From NCBI GenBank assembly GCA_963753245.1, contig CAVWBK010000002.1, forward strand, positions 496,001-560,000: a stretch of 64,000 bases of DNA, read 5' to 3'. A program made the position numbers and the translations under genes. This document shows, in pieces, positions 43,368-52,175 of the stretch (position 1 is its first letter; each line of letters starts with the position of its first letter). Source of the DNA: VRUE01 sp963753245. GTDB lineage: Bacteria > Actinomycetota > Thermoleophilia > Solirubrobacterales > 70-9. The notes below the pieces were generated by a model. The model worked only from the letters and a program-made list of their open reading frames with translations. It did no database searches and was not told the DNA's origin.

Positions 43368-43553
43368 CAATCGAACCAAACCAACCGCCGAGCCTGCTCG
43401 CGAGTGCGAGTGCGGCGGGGGACCCAGATGCCGCGACGGAAGCTTCGCCGCGGCGGGGGCGAATCGGACGGTGATCCGTCTGTAGCGAGACCGCAGGCAC
43501 CGACGCCACGGCCGCGAGCCCGTCAGCTAACCCCGTAGGCGGATGAGAGAGAG
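43368..43553 (+). promoter_or_regulatory. cyclic-di-AMP riboswitch (ydaO/yuaA class)
   Basis: The leader of the RlpA-like gene carries the ydaO-class conserved blocks in order: a 5' segment with ccgccgagcc, the purine-rich cgggggacccaga (about 43416-43428), gggggcgaatcgg (43455-43467) and the 3' signature cccgtcagctaaccccgtag (43519-43538). It ends in gatgagagagagg close to the ATG, so it may control translation or folding of the start region. The class senses cyclic di-AMP and in actinobacteria typically precedes cell-wall hydrolase or RlpA/Rpf genes. Ends are approximate. Confidence 0.88.
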
Positions 43554-43564
43554 GCCCAAAGACG

Positions 43565-44206
43565 ATGCGCTACCGCATGCCCGCGGCGCTTGCCGCCACC
43601 ATCCTGCTCCTCGTGCCGACCTTGGTTGCCGCGAGCCCGGTCCACCGTCGCGCTCGGCGAGTCGAGTCCCACGTCTCCCTGCACCTCTCCCGCCACAGCT
43701 TGGTGAGCGGTGAGAGACTGGTTCTCAGGGGCCGAATCCGACCTGGCGGCGACCGGCGGGTGAAGGTCATCCTGCGCGGTCGCTCCGCCTTGGTCGGCGA
43801 GACGACTGCGGGCCGCGGCGGCGCCTTCACGATGAGCTGGAACCTCCGCCGGACCGGCACCTATGCGGCGCGCGCCTACGGCAACCATGACCGCTGGGCT
43901 TCGGGCTCGAGCAGCCTCCCGCGGCGTTTCACCGTCTACCGCCGGGCCCTGGCCTCCTACTATGGCCCAGGCCTCTACGGCAACGGCGTTGCCTGTGGGG
44001 GCACCCTGTTACCAGGCACCCTCGGCGTTGCCAACAAGACGCTGCCCTGCGGAACAATGGTCAAGCTTCGCTACCACGGCAACACGGTGACGGTGCCGGT
44101 CATCGACCGCGGGCCCTATGTTGCGGGACGCGACTATGACCTGACCGAGGCGACCAGACAGCGGTTGCACTTTCCCGGTCTCGGCGTCCTGCTCTCGAGC
44201 CGGTAA
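43565..44206 (+). CDS. secreted RlpA-like double-psi beta-barrel protein
   Basis: A 213-residue exported protein. Signal peptide residues 1-23 (ALAATILLLVPTLVAAS). Residues 35-125 form a beta-rich domain (SRHSLVSGERLVLRGRIRPG). The C-terminal 90 residues are the RlpA-like barrel: ASYYGPGLYGNGVACGG, PGTLGVANKTLPCGTMVKL, VIDRGPYVAGRDYDLTEATR, with the conserved Asp and two Cys. Such proteins cut or bind peptidoglycan. Control by the upstream cyclic-di-AMP riboswitch ties its expression to osmotic and cell-wall state. Confidence 0.9.
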   Translation: MRYRMPAALAATILLLVPTLVAASPVHRRARRVESHVSLHLSRHSLVSGERLVLRGRIRPGGDRRVKVILRGRSALVGETTAGRGGAFTMSWNLRRTGTYAARAYGNHDRWASGSSSLPRRFTVYRRALASYYGPGLYGNGVACGGTLLPGTLGVANKTLPCGTMVKLRYHGNTVTVPVIDRGPYVAGRDYDLTEATRQRLHFPGLGVLLSSR

Positions 44207-44474
44207 TCAATCGATCTCCCACCGGGGCACCTTGGTCGACCGCGATCGGCGGGCCGCTATATCCCCAGCCGCAGCATCTGGAGGGACCTAAAGCCTCATG
44301 AGCTCATCACAGAAAACACAATCGGGGGAGCTCAGGCTGATGGGTCGCATCTTGGTTGCGGCTCTCTTTCGCCGATCCCGACGCTGACCGCGGTCAAGCC
44401 GATCTCCGCCGGCGACTTTTTCGGGCACCGCGATCCTTCTCAATCGGCGAAACTCCTTCTCGGTTACGCCTGCG

Positions 44475-45566
44475 CTATTTAGAAGAGAGGCCGAGCTGCA
44501 TCTGTGGCTCAGGATCGCCGCTCTCGGCGGGGTCCTCACGCCCGCCGAACTGAGCGACCCGAACCCCCAGCAGCCGGACCGGGCGCGCTGGCGCGTAGGC
44601 GCGCAACAAGTCCAGCGCGACCGAGCCGACCAGTGCCGGGTCGGCGGTCGGGCTCGCGATCGTCTGCGCCCGGGTGACATTGGTCCAGTCGTCGAGGCGT
44701 ACCTTGATCCCGATCGTGCGGCCCTCGAGTCCGCGCTCGCGCAGTCGCCGGCAGAGGTCCTCGGCGAGCGTGACAAGCGATCTTGCCAGAGCCTCGGGGT
44801 CGCCAACATCGACATCAAAGGTGATCTCCGCGGACTGCGACTTGATCTCACGCACCGGGGTCAATGGCGTGTCGTCTTCAAATCCTGCGCGCCGGCGCAA
44901 CCAACCGCCAGTGCGTGGTCCAAAGGCCTCCTCAAGAGCTCCCTGATCGTGCTCGCGCAGCGTCGCCAGCGTGCGAATTCCCATCCGCTCCAGTTTCGCG
45001 ACCGTCTTCGGTCCGATTCCCGGGACCAGGCCGGGAGAGTCAGAGTCGAAGCGCTGCAGGGCTTCGACTCGAGAGAGGACGACGAGTCCGCCGGGCTTGC
45101 CCAGCTCGCTGGTGATCTTGGCCAGCAGACGGTTCTCGGAGATGCCGATCGAACAGCTGAGTGAGGTCTCGGCACGAATCTGAGTGGCAATCCGCCTCAT
45201 CGTCGCCTTCGGGGCGAAGAGGTCGGTGAGGTCGATGTAGGCCTCGTCAAGGCCCACCACCTCGACCGTCTCGGCGTTGATGCGCAGGATCGCCATAACT
45301 TCGCCCGAGGCCTCCCTGTAGGCGGCGAAGTCGGGGCGCAGGTAGATCGCGTTCGGCAATCTGCGCCGGGCGACCACGGCCGACATCGCCGAATGGATGC
45401 CGCCTAGCTTGCGCGCCTCATAGCTCGCCGTCGTCACCACGGCCCGCGGGCCCGAGCCACAGACGATCACCGGCTTTCCCGCCAAATCGGGTCGGCGGCG
45501 CAGCTCCACCGATGCATAGAACGCGTCCATGTCGAGGTGGGCGTAGCAGCGAGTCCAATTTCGCAT
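44475..45566 (-). CDS. dinB: DNA polymerase IV (Y family)
   Basis: Error-prone translesion polymerase of 363 residues. HLDMDAFYASVELRRRPDL gives the metal Asp and steric-gate Tyr, VVTTASYEARKLGGIHSAMS and VGLDEAYIDLTD (second catalytic acid pair) follow, then the thumb helix-hairpin-helix PGLVPGIGPKTVAKLERMGI and little-finger domain. The C-terminal QMQLGL resembles a sliding-clamp-binding peptide. ATG 45566 was chosen because a TANNNT box lies exactly six bases upstream; an upstream in-frame start (45602) would cover that box. Confidence 0.94.
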   Translation of the reverse strand: MRNWTRCYAHLDMDAFYASVELRRRPDLAGKPVIVCGSGPRAVVTTASYEARKLGGIHSAMSAVVARRRLPNAIYLRPDFAAYREASGEVMAILRINAETVEVVGLDEAYIDLTDLFAPKATMRRIATQIRAETSLSCSIGISENRLLAKITSELGKPGGLVVLSRVEALQRFDSDSPGLVPGIGPKTVAKLERMGIRTLATLREHDQGALEEAFGPRTGGWLRRRAGFEDDTPLTPVREIKSQSAEITFDVDVGDPEALARSLVTLAEDLCRRLRERGLEGRTIGIKVRLDDWTNVTRAQTIASPTADPALVGSVALDLLRAYAPARPVRLLGVRVAQFGGREDPAESGDPEPQMQLGLSSK

Positions 45567-45572
45567 GTCCTC

Positions 45573-45578
45573 AGGGTA
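45573..45578 (-). promoter_or_regulatory. -10-like box (taccct) six bases before dinB ATG
   Basis: On the minus strand TACCCT, six bases, ATG at 45566. No ribosome-binding site lies between. Leaderless start inferred; it fixes the dinB start. Confidence 0.5.
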
Positions 45579-45645
45579 AGACGCGGGCCAGCGGCGCCCC
45601 AACCGAACTTCCTCCGCCGCATTTCCTGAGCCGGCGGGCGCGCGA

Positions 45646-45651
45646 TAGGGT
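45646..45651 (+). promoter_or_regulatory. -10-like box (tagggt) before the 73-aa membrane protein
   Basis: TAGGGT followed by seven bases and ATG at 45659, in the leaderless pattern. Confidence 0.45.
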
Positions 45652-45658
45652 CGGCGCC

Positions 45659-45880
45659 ATGAAGATGGACGTCAACGTCTCGCTGCCCAAGGCAGCGATC
45701 GTCGCCGTTGCTGTCATCGCGGTCCTCTTCGTCTTGCTGCTGGCCTGGATCGGCGGTGAGGCGCACTACGGCAACTGTCTTGAAAAGGCCGCCCTGCAGC
45801 ACCCGGTTGCAACGAAAGCCGACCCAGAAAAAGAAGCCGCGCGCGAAGCCGCGATCTCCTCCTGTTCACGCTGGCCCTAA
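45659..45880 (+). CDS. small single-pass membrane protein (73 aa)
   Basis: ATG 45659. After ten polar residues a long hydrophobic segment spans about residues 11-33 (AAIVAVAVIAVLFVLLLAWI), then a charged tail with two Cys (NCLEKA, SSCSRWP). Family not recognised. The tail outside the membrane is Lys/Glu/Ala-rich. It is divergent from dinB; starts are 92 bases apart. The promoter box of the next gene overlaps its stop codon. Confidence 0.6.
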   Translation: MKMDVNVSLPKAAIVAVAVIAVLFVLLLAWIGGEAHYGNCLEKAALQHPVATKADPEKEAAREAAISSCSRWP

Positions 45881-45883
45881 CCT
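45878..45883 (+). promoter_or_regulatory. -10-like box (taacct) overlapping a stop codon
   Basis: TAACCT begins with the TAA stop of the 73-residue protein and lies seven bases before ATG 45891. Leaderless pattern. Confidence 0.4.
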
Positions 45884-45890
45884 TCAGGCG

Positions 45891-46178
45891 ATGGCTTCTC
45901 CGGAGGCGAAGAATCTTGAGGCGATCTCCAAGGCGATCGACCAGCACAACGCCAACTGTCCCTTCCCGGCCGCGGAGGTACGGATGAACCCGTTCGAGAT
46001 CGAAAGGTTGGGCTGGGACCAGATTCGCGGCCTGCCGCTCGTGCCCGATGCCGAGCTCGGCACCGGCCGTTTTCGGATCGTCTGCTCACGCGACCTCGAC
46101 GGCGAGGGTCTTGAGGAGGTCGAGGCCGTCGGCCAAGAGCTGCAGACGGTTGCTCCGCTCGCGCCCGGCCCGAACTAG
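45891..46178 (+). CDS. hypothetical protein (95 aa)
   Basis: A soluble 95-residue protein, ATG 45891. It has a short helical start (SPEAKNLEAISKAIDQH), NCPFPAAEVRMNPFEIERLG, WDQIRGLPLVPDAELGTGRF and RIVCSRDLDG, with a Gln/Glu-rich end. The balanced composition and third-position GC look coding. Family not recognised. Its TAG interlocks with the convergent ccdA stop in CTAG. Confidence 0.6.
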   Translation: MASPEAKNLEAISKAIDQHNANCPFPAAEVRMNPFEIERLGWDQIRGLPLVPDAELGTGRFRIVCSRDLDGEGLEEVEAVGQELQTVAPLAPGPN

Positions 46179-46933
46179 ATCGAGAAGAAATTTATGCCCA
46201 GGCTCGAGAGCCAACTCTGGGCTTCGCCGTTGAGGCGGGTGAGTTCACCGGTCCAGATCAAGACCCCCATTGCGATCAGGATCAGGCCGCCGAAGGCGAC
46301 GATCAGCTGGTAGTGGCGCTTTACCACGGCGAAGGCGCTGGTCATCTTCGAGAAGGCAACGGCGGTGAGCAGAAATGGGATCGCGAGCCCAGCTGAGTAG
46401 ACGGCAAGCAGGAAGGCACCGCGTCCCGCCGAGCCGGTCAGCGCAGCGGCGGAGAGGATTGCGCCCAGGGTCGGGCCGATGCATGGCGTCCAGGCAATCG
46501 CGAAAGCCGCCCCGGCGACAATCGGTCCGCCTTTGCCGGCGCGCTCGAGCAGCGCCTCGACGTGCCACTCTCGATTGAGGCGGGTGATGAACAAGGAGGC
46601 GACGAACAGGACGCCCATGAGGATGATCAGCGCCGCCGAGATTTTGGTTAGAAGCTGCTTGTTTTCCTGAAAGAAGGAGCCCAGGCCGGTCGCGGTCAGG
46701 CCGAGGACGATGAAGATCATCGAGAAGCTCGCGACGAAGAGCAGACTCGGACCGAGGACGCGGCGCCAGTCGGCGTCGTCGAGATCGGCCGCTGAGACGC
46801 CGGTCACGGCGGAGAGATAGCCGGGCACAAGCGGCAACACGCAAGGGGAAAGGAAGGAGACAATGCCCGCGCCGAGTGCGGCGAGGATTGTCACCCCGGC
46901 AGCGGGATCCGAGCTAACTGCGGCGAAGAACAC
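46175..46933 (-). CDS. ccdA: CcdA-type cytochrome c biogenesis / thiol transport protein
   Basis: A membrane protein of about 252 residues with six hydrophobic segments. It passes reducing equivalents across the membrane for cytochrome c maturation or disulfide reduction. The two redox Cys motifs are FLSPCVLPLVPGYLS in the first segment and AWTPCIGPTLGAIL in the fourth. GTG 46933 (VFFAAVSSD) has GGAGGG and a TAGTCT box just upstream; an ATG at 46969 is an alternative that would cover those signals. No other ccs or resA genes are adjacent. Confidence 0.9.
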   Translation of the reverse strand: MFFAAVSSDPAAGVTILAALGAGIVSFLSPCVLPLVPGYLSAVTGVSAADLDDADWRRVLGPSLLFVASFSMIFIVLGLTATGLGSFFQENKQLLTKISAALIILMGVLFVASLFITRLNREWHVEALLERAGKGGPIVAGAAFAIAWTPCIGPTLGAILSAAALTGSAGRGAFLLAVYSAGLAIPFLLTAVAFSKMTSAFAVVKRHYQLIVAFGGLILIAMGVLIWTGELTRLNGEAQSWLSSLGINFFSI

Positions 46934-47266
46934 GGCCCTCCAGACTACCTGCGCCCCTTGGCCTTGCATCGGGGACTGGCGGAGGGGAGGATGGCGAGCA
47001 TGCGGTCAAACGCCTCGATTCGAATTGGACCCTGAGGGTGGGCCATCACCCGCTCCCCAACAAGGTCGCCGGGTGATCATCACCGGCAATGAGGACCGGG
47101 CCCTTGCCCGCGCCGAGACGACGCTCTTCAATATGCCCCATCCCGGCCGTGCGGTTCAGCCGTACGCCGGCACCTACCGGGTCGCTGATGGCCGGAGTGC
47201 CAGCGAGGGCCCCGTGGCGCCTGGGATCGAGATTTCCTCTTGCAGGCGGGTGCTCGCAGCTGCCCG
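46934..47266. other. intergenic region with no recognised gene
   Basis: About 330 bases between divergent ccdA and the FUSC-type gene. A plus-strand frame crosses it (RVIITGNEDRALARAETTLF and onward) but it is composition-driven and extends antisense into ccdA, so I do not call it. A partly palindromic gccgggtgatcatcaccggc is at 47069-47088. Confidence 0.4.
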
Positions 47267-48355
47267 ATGAGTGCCAGCACCCAAGCGCCACTGTTCAATG
47301 CCGGCGGCGTCGCCCAACGGCTGCGCGCTTCGCCGCTGTTTTCGATCGGTCCCAGTGCGCCAGCTCCCGCATTGCGCCGTGGGTTCCTTGTCGCGGTGCC
47401 GGTCGGCACGGCGCTAGTGCTCGAGCTCGGACTGGGTGGGCCGACCAAGGGCGCGGTCGGTACCGGGGCTCTGCTCGCCGGTTTCCCCGGTCTCGACGCG
47501 CCCGCCAAGACGCGCGCCGCCTGGCAGGCCGCGAGCGCACCACTGATCGGCCTCGCCGCGGCTCTGGGTGTTTTGACCGGATCCTCTGCGGCGCTCGCGA
47601 TTCCAACCATGGCAATCATCGGGGCCCTCGCCGGCTATTGCTACTCGGTCTCGCTGCGGCTCTCGATCGCCGGGCTCTCGGTCGCGCTCTCGCTACTGAT
47701 CTCCCAGGGCCTGCCGCTCGATCTCAGCGACACGCTTCCCGCATTCATCCTCGCCACCGGCGGCGGTTTACTCCAGGCGCTCTTCTCGATCCTCGTCTAT
47801 GCCGCTGGAGATCGAAACGAGCAAGACGGGGCTGCAGGGTGGAGTACGGCGAAAGCGCTCACCTCGCTGCGTTCCAACTTCAATCTGGGCTCGACCAGCG
47901 CCCGCCACGCCCTGCGTTTCGGCGCGGCCCTAGCCGCGGGCGTCGCCGCCTACTGGATCCTCGGCATGCAGGAGCACGGCTTCTGGATCCCGCTGACGAT
48001 TCTCTTTGTCCTGCGCCCCGAGCAAGATGAGACCTTTCGCCGCCTGATTCTGCGTGCGGCGGGTACCGCCGTCGGTCTGATCTTTGCTACCGCAATCTCC
48101 TTTTGGCTCAAGGGTGATGGGGTCGCGCTGGCGATCGCGCTGACCCTCGCCACCGGCTTCGCCTACGGTCTGCTGACCGTCCAATACGCTCTGTTCACCG
48201 CGGCGATCACGACCTACGCGGTCTTGCTTGCTGACACCCTCGGTGATCCGGCGCTGACCGCAGCGGGCCAGCGGGCCGCGGCAACGGCGATCGGCATCGC
48301 GATTGCCGGCGGCGCCTTCCTGCTCTGGTCGAATCCCCGTCCAGCGGAGCCCTAG
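47267..48355 (+). CDS. FUSC-like membrane protein (aromatic-acid exporter type)
   Basis: A 362-residue integral membrane protein. Two blocks of hydrophobic segments (about 45-170 and 215-350) flank a short cytoplasmic linker with SARHALRFGAALAAGVA. The second block carries the FUSC core HGFWIPLTILFVLRPEQDETFRR LILRAAGT in two pieces. Family members export aromatic acids or fusaric acid, or handle cell-envelope compounds; the substrate is not known here. ATG 47267 was chosen for the soluble N-terminus; a weak upstream start adds nine residues. Confidence 0.8.
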   Translation: MSASTQAPLFNAGGVAQRLRASPLFSIGPSAPAPALRRGFLVAVPVGTALVLELGLGGPTKGAVGTGALLAGFPGLDAPAKTRAAWQAASAPLIGLAAALGVLTGSSAALAIPTMAIIGALAGYCYSVSLRLSIAGLSVALSLLISQGLPLDLSDTLPAFILATGGGLLQALFSILVYAAGDRNEQDGAAGWSTAKALTSLRSNFNLGSTSARHALRFGAALAAGVAAYWILGMQEHGFWIPLTILFVLRPEQDETFRRLILRAAGTAVGLIFATAISFWLKGDGVALAIALTLATGFAYGLLTVQYALFTAAITTYAVLLADTLGDPALTAAGQRAAATAIGIAIAGGAFLLWSNPRPAEP

Positions 48356-48356
48356 G

Positions 48357-48920
48357 TTAAGCCGCCACACCGTTGGCGGCCGCGGTCACGTAACCGCGGT
48401 CCTCGGGCCCGGGCCGCAGGATCAGGACCTCAGCCGGGGCCCGCTCCAGCAACCAGACCAGATCCTCACCGGCGAATCCGGTACCGGCTCTTTCTGAAGC
48501 GGGAACGACGACCCGATCGAAGCGCTCGCGCTCGAGCAGGCGGGCGAGCGCGTGCCTGTATGAGCGCCCTCTCTCGATCCGGGCATCGACCGCCACGCCT
48601 TGGGCCGCGGCGCGCTGCTCGATCGCCTCCAACATCGGCATCGCCTTCGCCGCCTCGGCGGGAATCGCGCACTCAAGCGGCAGGCTCTTCGGAACCGCGG
48701 CCAGGTAGGCGGGAATCAGCGTCGCCCCCTCGGCACGGGCCAGACGTAGCGCCGCGTCCACCGCCCGGCGAGAGATCGCTGTGCCGGTGAAGGGCAACAG
48801 GATCTGGTGGATGGCCTGGGCGCGCTCGGAACGGCGACCGCGCAATCGCGAGCGCGCGATCAGATAGCCGCCCGCCAGCCCGAGGAGGAGCGCGACTCCG
48901 ACAAAAAAATGCTCAATCAT
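48357..48920 (-). CDS. membrane-anchored universal stress protein
   Basis: A 187-residue protein with an N-terminal membrane segment (about residues 5-22, FFVGVALLLGLAGGYLIA) and a C-terminal UspA domain: ILLPFTGTAISRRAVDAALR, the ARIERGRSYRHALARLLE helix and FDRVVVPASERAGTGF. ATG 48920 follows GGGAG and overlaps the KdpD sensor-half stop by 8 bases, so it is the last gene of the kdp unit. The family often binds ATP or cyclic di-AMP; that is inference here. Confidence 0.82.
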   Translation of the reverse strand: MIEHFFVGVALLLGLAGGYLIARSRLRGRRSERAQAIHQILLPFTGTAISRRAVDAALRLARAEGATLIPAYLAAVPKSLPLECAIPAEAAKAMPMLEAIEQRAAAQGVAVDARIERGRSYRHALARLLERERFDRVVVPASERAGTGFAGEDLVWLLERAPAEVLILRPGPEDRGYVTAAANGVAA

Positions 48921-50085
48921 CACTGTCTCCCTTCGAGGTGCGATGCGCCACGATCCGCACGTCGACACCCGGTGGGGTCGCGCGCATCAGGCGCTGGGGC
49001 AGAGGCTCACGCAGGCGTCCCAGGCCGCGGCGCGGCGCGGTCTCGCCGACCATCACATAGGTGCTGCCGCGCTCGCGGACGATTCGCGCGGCCGTGGCGA
49101 CGAGATCGTCGTGCTCCTCGATCAGAAGCGTCGCGCCAAGAACCGAGGCGAGCTGGCGAAGAGCCGTCACCTGACGCTCGACCTCACCCTCGATCGGTCT
49201 GCCCGGCGCCTTGACCCAGAGCAGGTCGAGATCGGTCCCCAGCCGCTGGGCGGAGCGCCAGGCGCGACGCACCAGGCGCTGGGAGCTGGGCTGAGGGCGG
49301 ACCAGGGCGAGGAGACGCTCGCCAACCGCCTTCGGCACCTCTGAGACGACTCGCTCCTCACGGGTGCCGAGAGACTCGGCCAACTCGAGGGTGAGCCGCT
49401 TGGCCTCGACGTCCTCGGCGACCTGGCGGAGGCTCACCTCGCGAAGCGCCGCCAGATTCTCGATCCGGAAAAAATTGTTGAGCGCGGCATCGATGTTCTC
49501 GCCGGGATAGATCTTCCCGGCGCGCAAGCGCGCGATCAGCGTCTCGGGAGTGAGGTCGATCAGGACTACCTCATCGGCTATGCCGAGGACGGAGTCGGGG
49601 ACCGTCTCGCGGACACGGACGCCGGTCAGCTCGGCGACCTGGTCGTTGAGCGACTCGAGGTGCTGGACATTGACGGTCGAGAAGACGTCGATTCCCTCGG
49701 CGAGAACCGCGGCGATGTCCTGATAACGCTTCTCGTGCTCCAGTCCGGGGGGATTGGTGTGGGCAAGCTCATCGATCAGGGCCAGCTCAGGATTCCTTGC
49801 AAGCAGCGCCGGCAGATCCATCTCCTCGACCTCAACGTGGCGATAGCTGACAGACCGACGCGGCACCACCTCAAGGCCGCGGGCCTGATCCGTGGTCTCC
49901 TGGCGCTTGTGGGGCTCGAGGTAGCCGATTGCGACATCACGCCCAGCCTCTGACTCGGCACGCCCCTCCTGCAGCATCCGGAAGGTCTTGCCGACTCCCG
50001 CTGCCATGCCGAGAAAGACCTTGTAGTGGCCGTGCCGCTGAGCGCCCTGCGGCTTAGTCTCTGAGCTTGGCGGCGTCTCGGCCAT
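48913..50085 (-). CDS. KdpD N-terminal sensor half (KdpD + USP domains)
   Basis: A 390-residue protein equal to the cytoplasmic N-terminal half of KdpD. The KdpD domain has the Walker A GMAAGVGKT (residues 26-34), GYLEPHKRQET, LIDELAHTNPPGLEHEKRYQ (read in parts) and VFSTVNVQHLESLND. A UspA-like domain follows (about 245-380, ERLLALVRPQPSSQRLVRRA). It stops before any membrane region or kinase. The missing half is encoded at 59.7-61.1 kb. USP domains of KdpD can bind cyclic di-AMP in other bacteria. It follows kdpB by 27 bases. Confidence 0.92.
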   Translation of the reverse strand: MAETPPSSETKPQGAQRHGHYKVFLGMAAGVGKTFRMLQEGRAESEAGRDVAIGYLEPHKRQETTDQARGLEVVPRRSVSYRHVEVEEMDLPALLARNPELALIDELAHTNPPGLEHEKRYQDIAAVLAEGIDVFSTVNVQHLESLNDQVAELTGVRVRETVPDSVLGIADEVVLIDLTPETLIARLRAGKIYPGENIDAALNNFFRIENLAALREVSLRQVAEDVEAKRLTLELAESLGTREERVVSEVPKAVGERLLALVRPQPSSQRLVRRAWRSAQRLGTDLDLLWVKAPGRPIEGEVERQVTALRQLASVLGATLLIEEHDDLVATAARIVRERGSTYVMVGETAPRRGLGRLREPLPQRLMRATPPGVDVRIVAHRTSKGDSDD

Positions 50086-50112
50086 CTCGATCTGATCGGG
50101 AATCGCGCCCGA

Positions 50113-52175
50113 TCAGGCTCCAAGCAGGTTGTGGACGACGAGATCGATCAGCTTGATCCCAACAAAGGGGACGATCAGACCGCCGAGGCCGTAGATCAGG
50201 ATGTTGCGCCGCAGCAGCCCCGTTGCGCCGATCGGCCGGTAGCGGACGCCGCGCAGCGAGAGCGGGATCAGCAAGGGGATGACCAGCGCGTTGAAGATCA
50301 CCGCCGAGAGAATCGCCGATTCGGGGGTTCCGAGCGACATCACGTTGAGGGCTCCGAGCGGGCCTTCATGTCCACCAACGGCATAAGTGGCGGCGAACAT
50401 CGCCGGCAGGATCGCGAAGTACTTGGCGACGTCATTAGCGATCGAGAACGTCGTCAGGGCACCACGGGTGATCAGCAGCTGCTTGCCGACCTCGACGATC
50501 TCGATCAGCTTGGTGGGATTGGAGTCGAGGTCGACCATATTCCCGGCCTCGCGCGCCGCCTGGGTGCCGGTGTTCATGGCGACGCCGACGTCGGCCTGTG
50601 CAAGGGCCGGAGCGTCGTTGGTGCCGTCGCCGGTCATCGCGATCAACCGCCCATCAGCCTGCTGCTCCTTGATCAGCTCAAGCTTGCGCTCCGGCGTCGC
50701 TTCGGCTAGGAAGTCATCGACGCCCGCCTCTTCGGCGATCTTCGCCGCGGTCAGTTTGTTGTCGCCGGTGACCATGATCGTGCGGATGCCCATCGCCCGG
50801 AGTTGGTCAAAGCGGGCCTTCATCCCTTCCTTGACGATGTCTTTCAGGTAGATCACGCCGAGCACGCGCTCGTTGCGGGCGACGGCCAGCGGCGTGCCGC
50901 CCTCGCGACCGATGCGATCGAGCTCTGCCCGCAGCTCGACCGGCGGCCGACCCCCTCCTCGGCGACCCAGTCCTCGATCGCGTCGCCGGCACCCTTGCGC
51001 AGGCGGGTGCCGTTGAAATCGCAGCCGCTCATCCGAGTCTGGGCGGTGAAGGGGACGAAGGTGGGCTCGTGGCCGGCGAAGGTGTGCTCGCGGATCCCGT
51101 AGGTCTTTGCCAGGACGACGATCGAGCGGCCCTCGGGCGTCTCGTCGGCCAGCGAGGACATCTGCGCCGCCTCTGCCAGCTCCTCGGCGCTCACCCCCGG
51201 CATCGGCATGAATTCGACCGCCTCGCGGTTGCCGAGCGTGATCGTCCCGGTCTTGTCGAGCAGCAGCACGTCGCAGTCGCCGGAGGCCTCGACGGCGCGA
51301 CCCGACAGCGCCAGCACATTGCGCCGCACCAGACGATCCATTCCGGCGATCCCGATCGCCGAGAGCAGGGCGCCGATCGTGGTCGGGATCAATGCCACCA
51401 ACAGAGCGATGAGGGTCGTCTCCGAGAGTTCGGTGCCGGCAAAAAGAGCGAATGGGCGCAGCGAGACAATCACGATGACGAAGATCAGGGTCAGCGCCGA
51501 GAGCAGGATGCCGAGGGCGATCTCATTGGGGGTCTTGCGCCGTTCCGCCCCCTCGACCAGGGCGATCATGCGGTCGAGGAACGACTTGCCGGGTTCCTGG
51601 GTTATTTCGACGACGATCCGGTCCGAGAGGACCTTGGTGCCGCCGGTGACGGCGCTGCGGTCGCCGCCGGCCTCGCGGATCACCGGTGCCGACTCGCCGG
51701 TGATTGCGGACTCGTCGACCGAGGCAATCCCCTCGATCACCGTGCCGTCGCCGGGGACGCCCTCTCCCGCCTCGACGACGACGACGTCGCCGCGGACGAG
51801 CTCGGCGGCGGACTTCTCGGTGCCATCGCGCATCTTCGCGGTCGCCTCGGTCCGCATCGCGCGCAGGCTCGCCGCCTGGGCGCGGCCGCGGCCCTCCGCC
51901 AGCGCCTCTGCCATGTTGGCGAAGACGACCGTCAGCCAGAGCCAGAGGGTAACGCTGAAGGTGAACCAGGACGGCTCGTGGCCGCCGCCCAGTGAACTGC
52001 CACCAAAGAGCTGGATCAGCCAGGCGACGGTCGTGATCAGCGCGCCGATCTCGACCACGAACATGACCGGGTTGCGCGCCTGCACCCGCGGATCGAGCTT
52101 GCGCAGCGACTCGATCAGCGCCGGGCGCATGATCTCGGGGTCAAAGAGCGAACGAGCCTGGGTCTCGGTGGTCAT
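50113..52175 (-). pseudogene. kdpB: potassium-transporting ATPase B subunit, apparent frameshift
   Basis: KdpB is the P-type ATPase subunit driving KdpA. Two frames cover it: residues 1-390 contain four membrane segments, the actuator loop (SAITGESAPV) and phosphorylation motif LLLDKTGTITLGN; the second part holds VTGDNKLTAAKIAEEAGV, MTGDGTNDAPALAQADVGVA and the C-terminal membrane segments. They split at a C5 run (50951-50955); one extra C restores GGRPPVELRAELDRIG. Total length then matches the family (about 688). As kdpF, A and C are intact, an error or programmed slip is more likely than loss. Order is A-C-B, not A-B-C. Confidence 0.9.

Noticed and set aside
44207..44474. Possible 28-codon ORF at 44298 between the RlpA-like gene and dinB
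   Set aside because: Too short, distant ribosome-binding site, basic low-complexity end and no family; region left without a gene.
46863..47270. 135-residue plus-strand frame upstream of the FUSC gene
   Set aside because: Its start is antisense to ccdA, and it has no signal, motif or ribosome-binding site.
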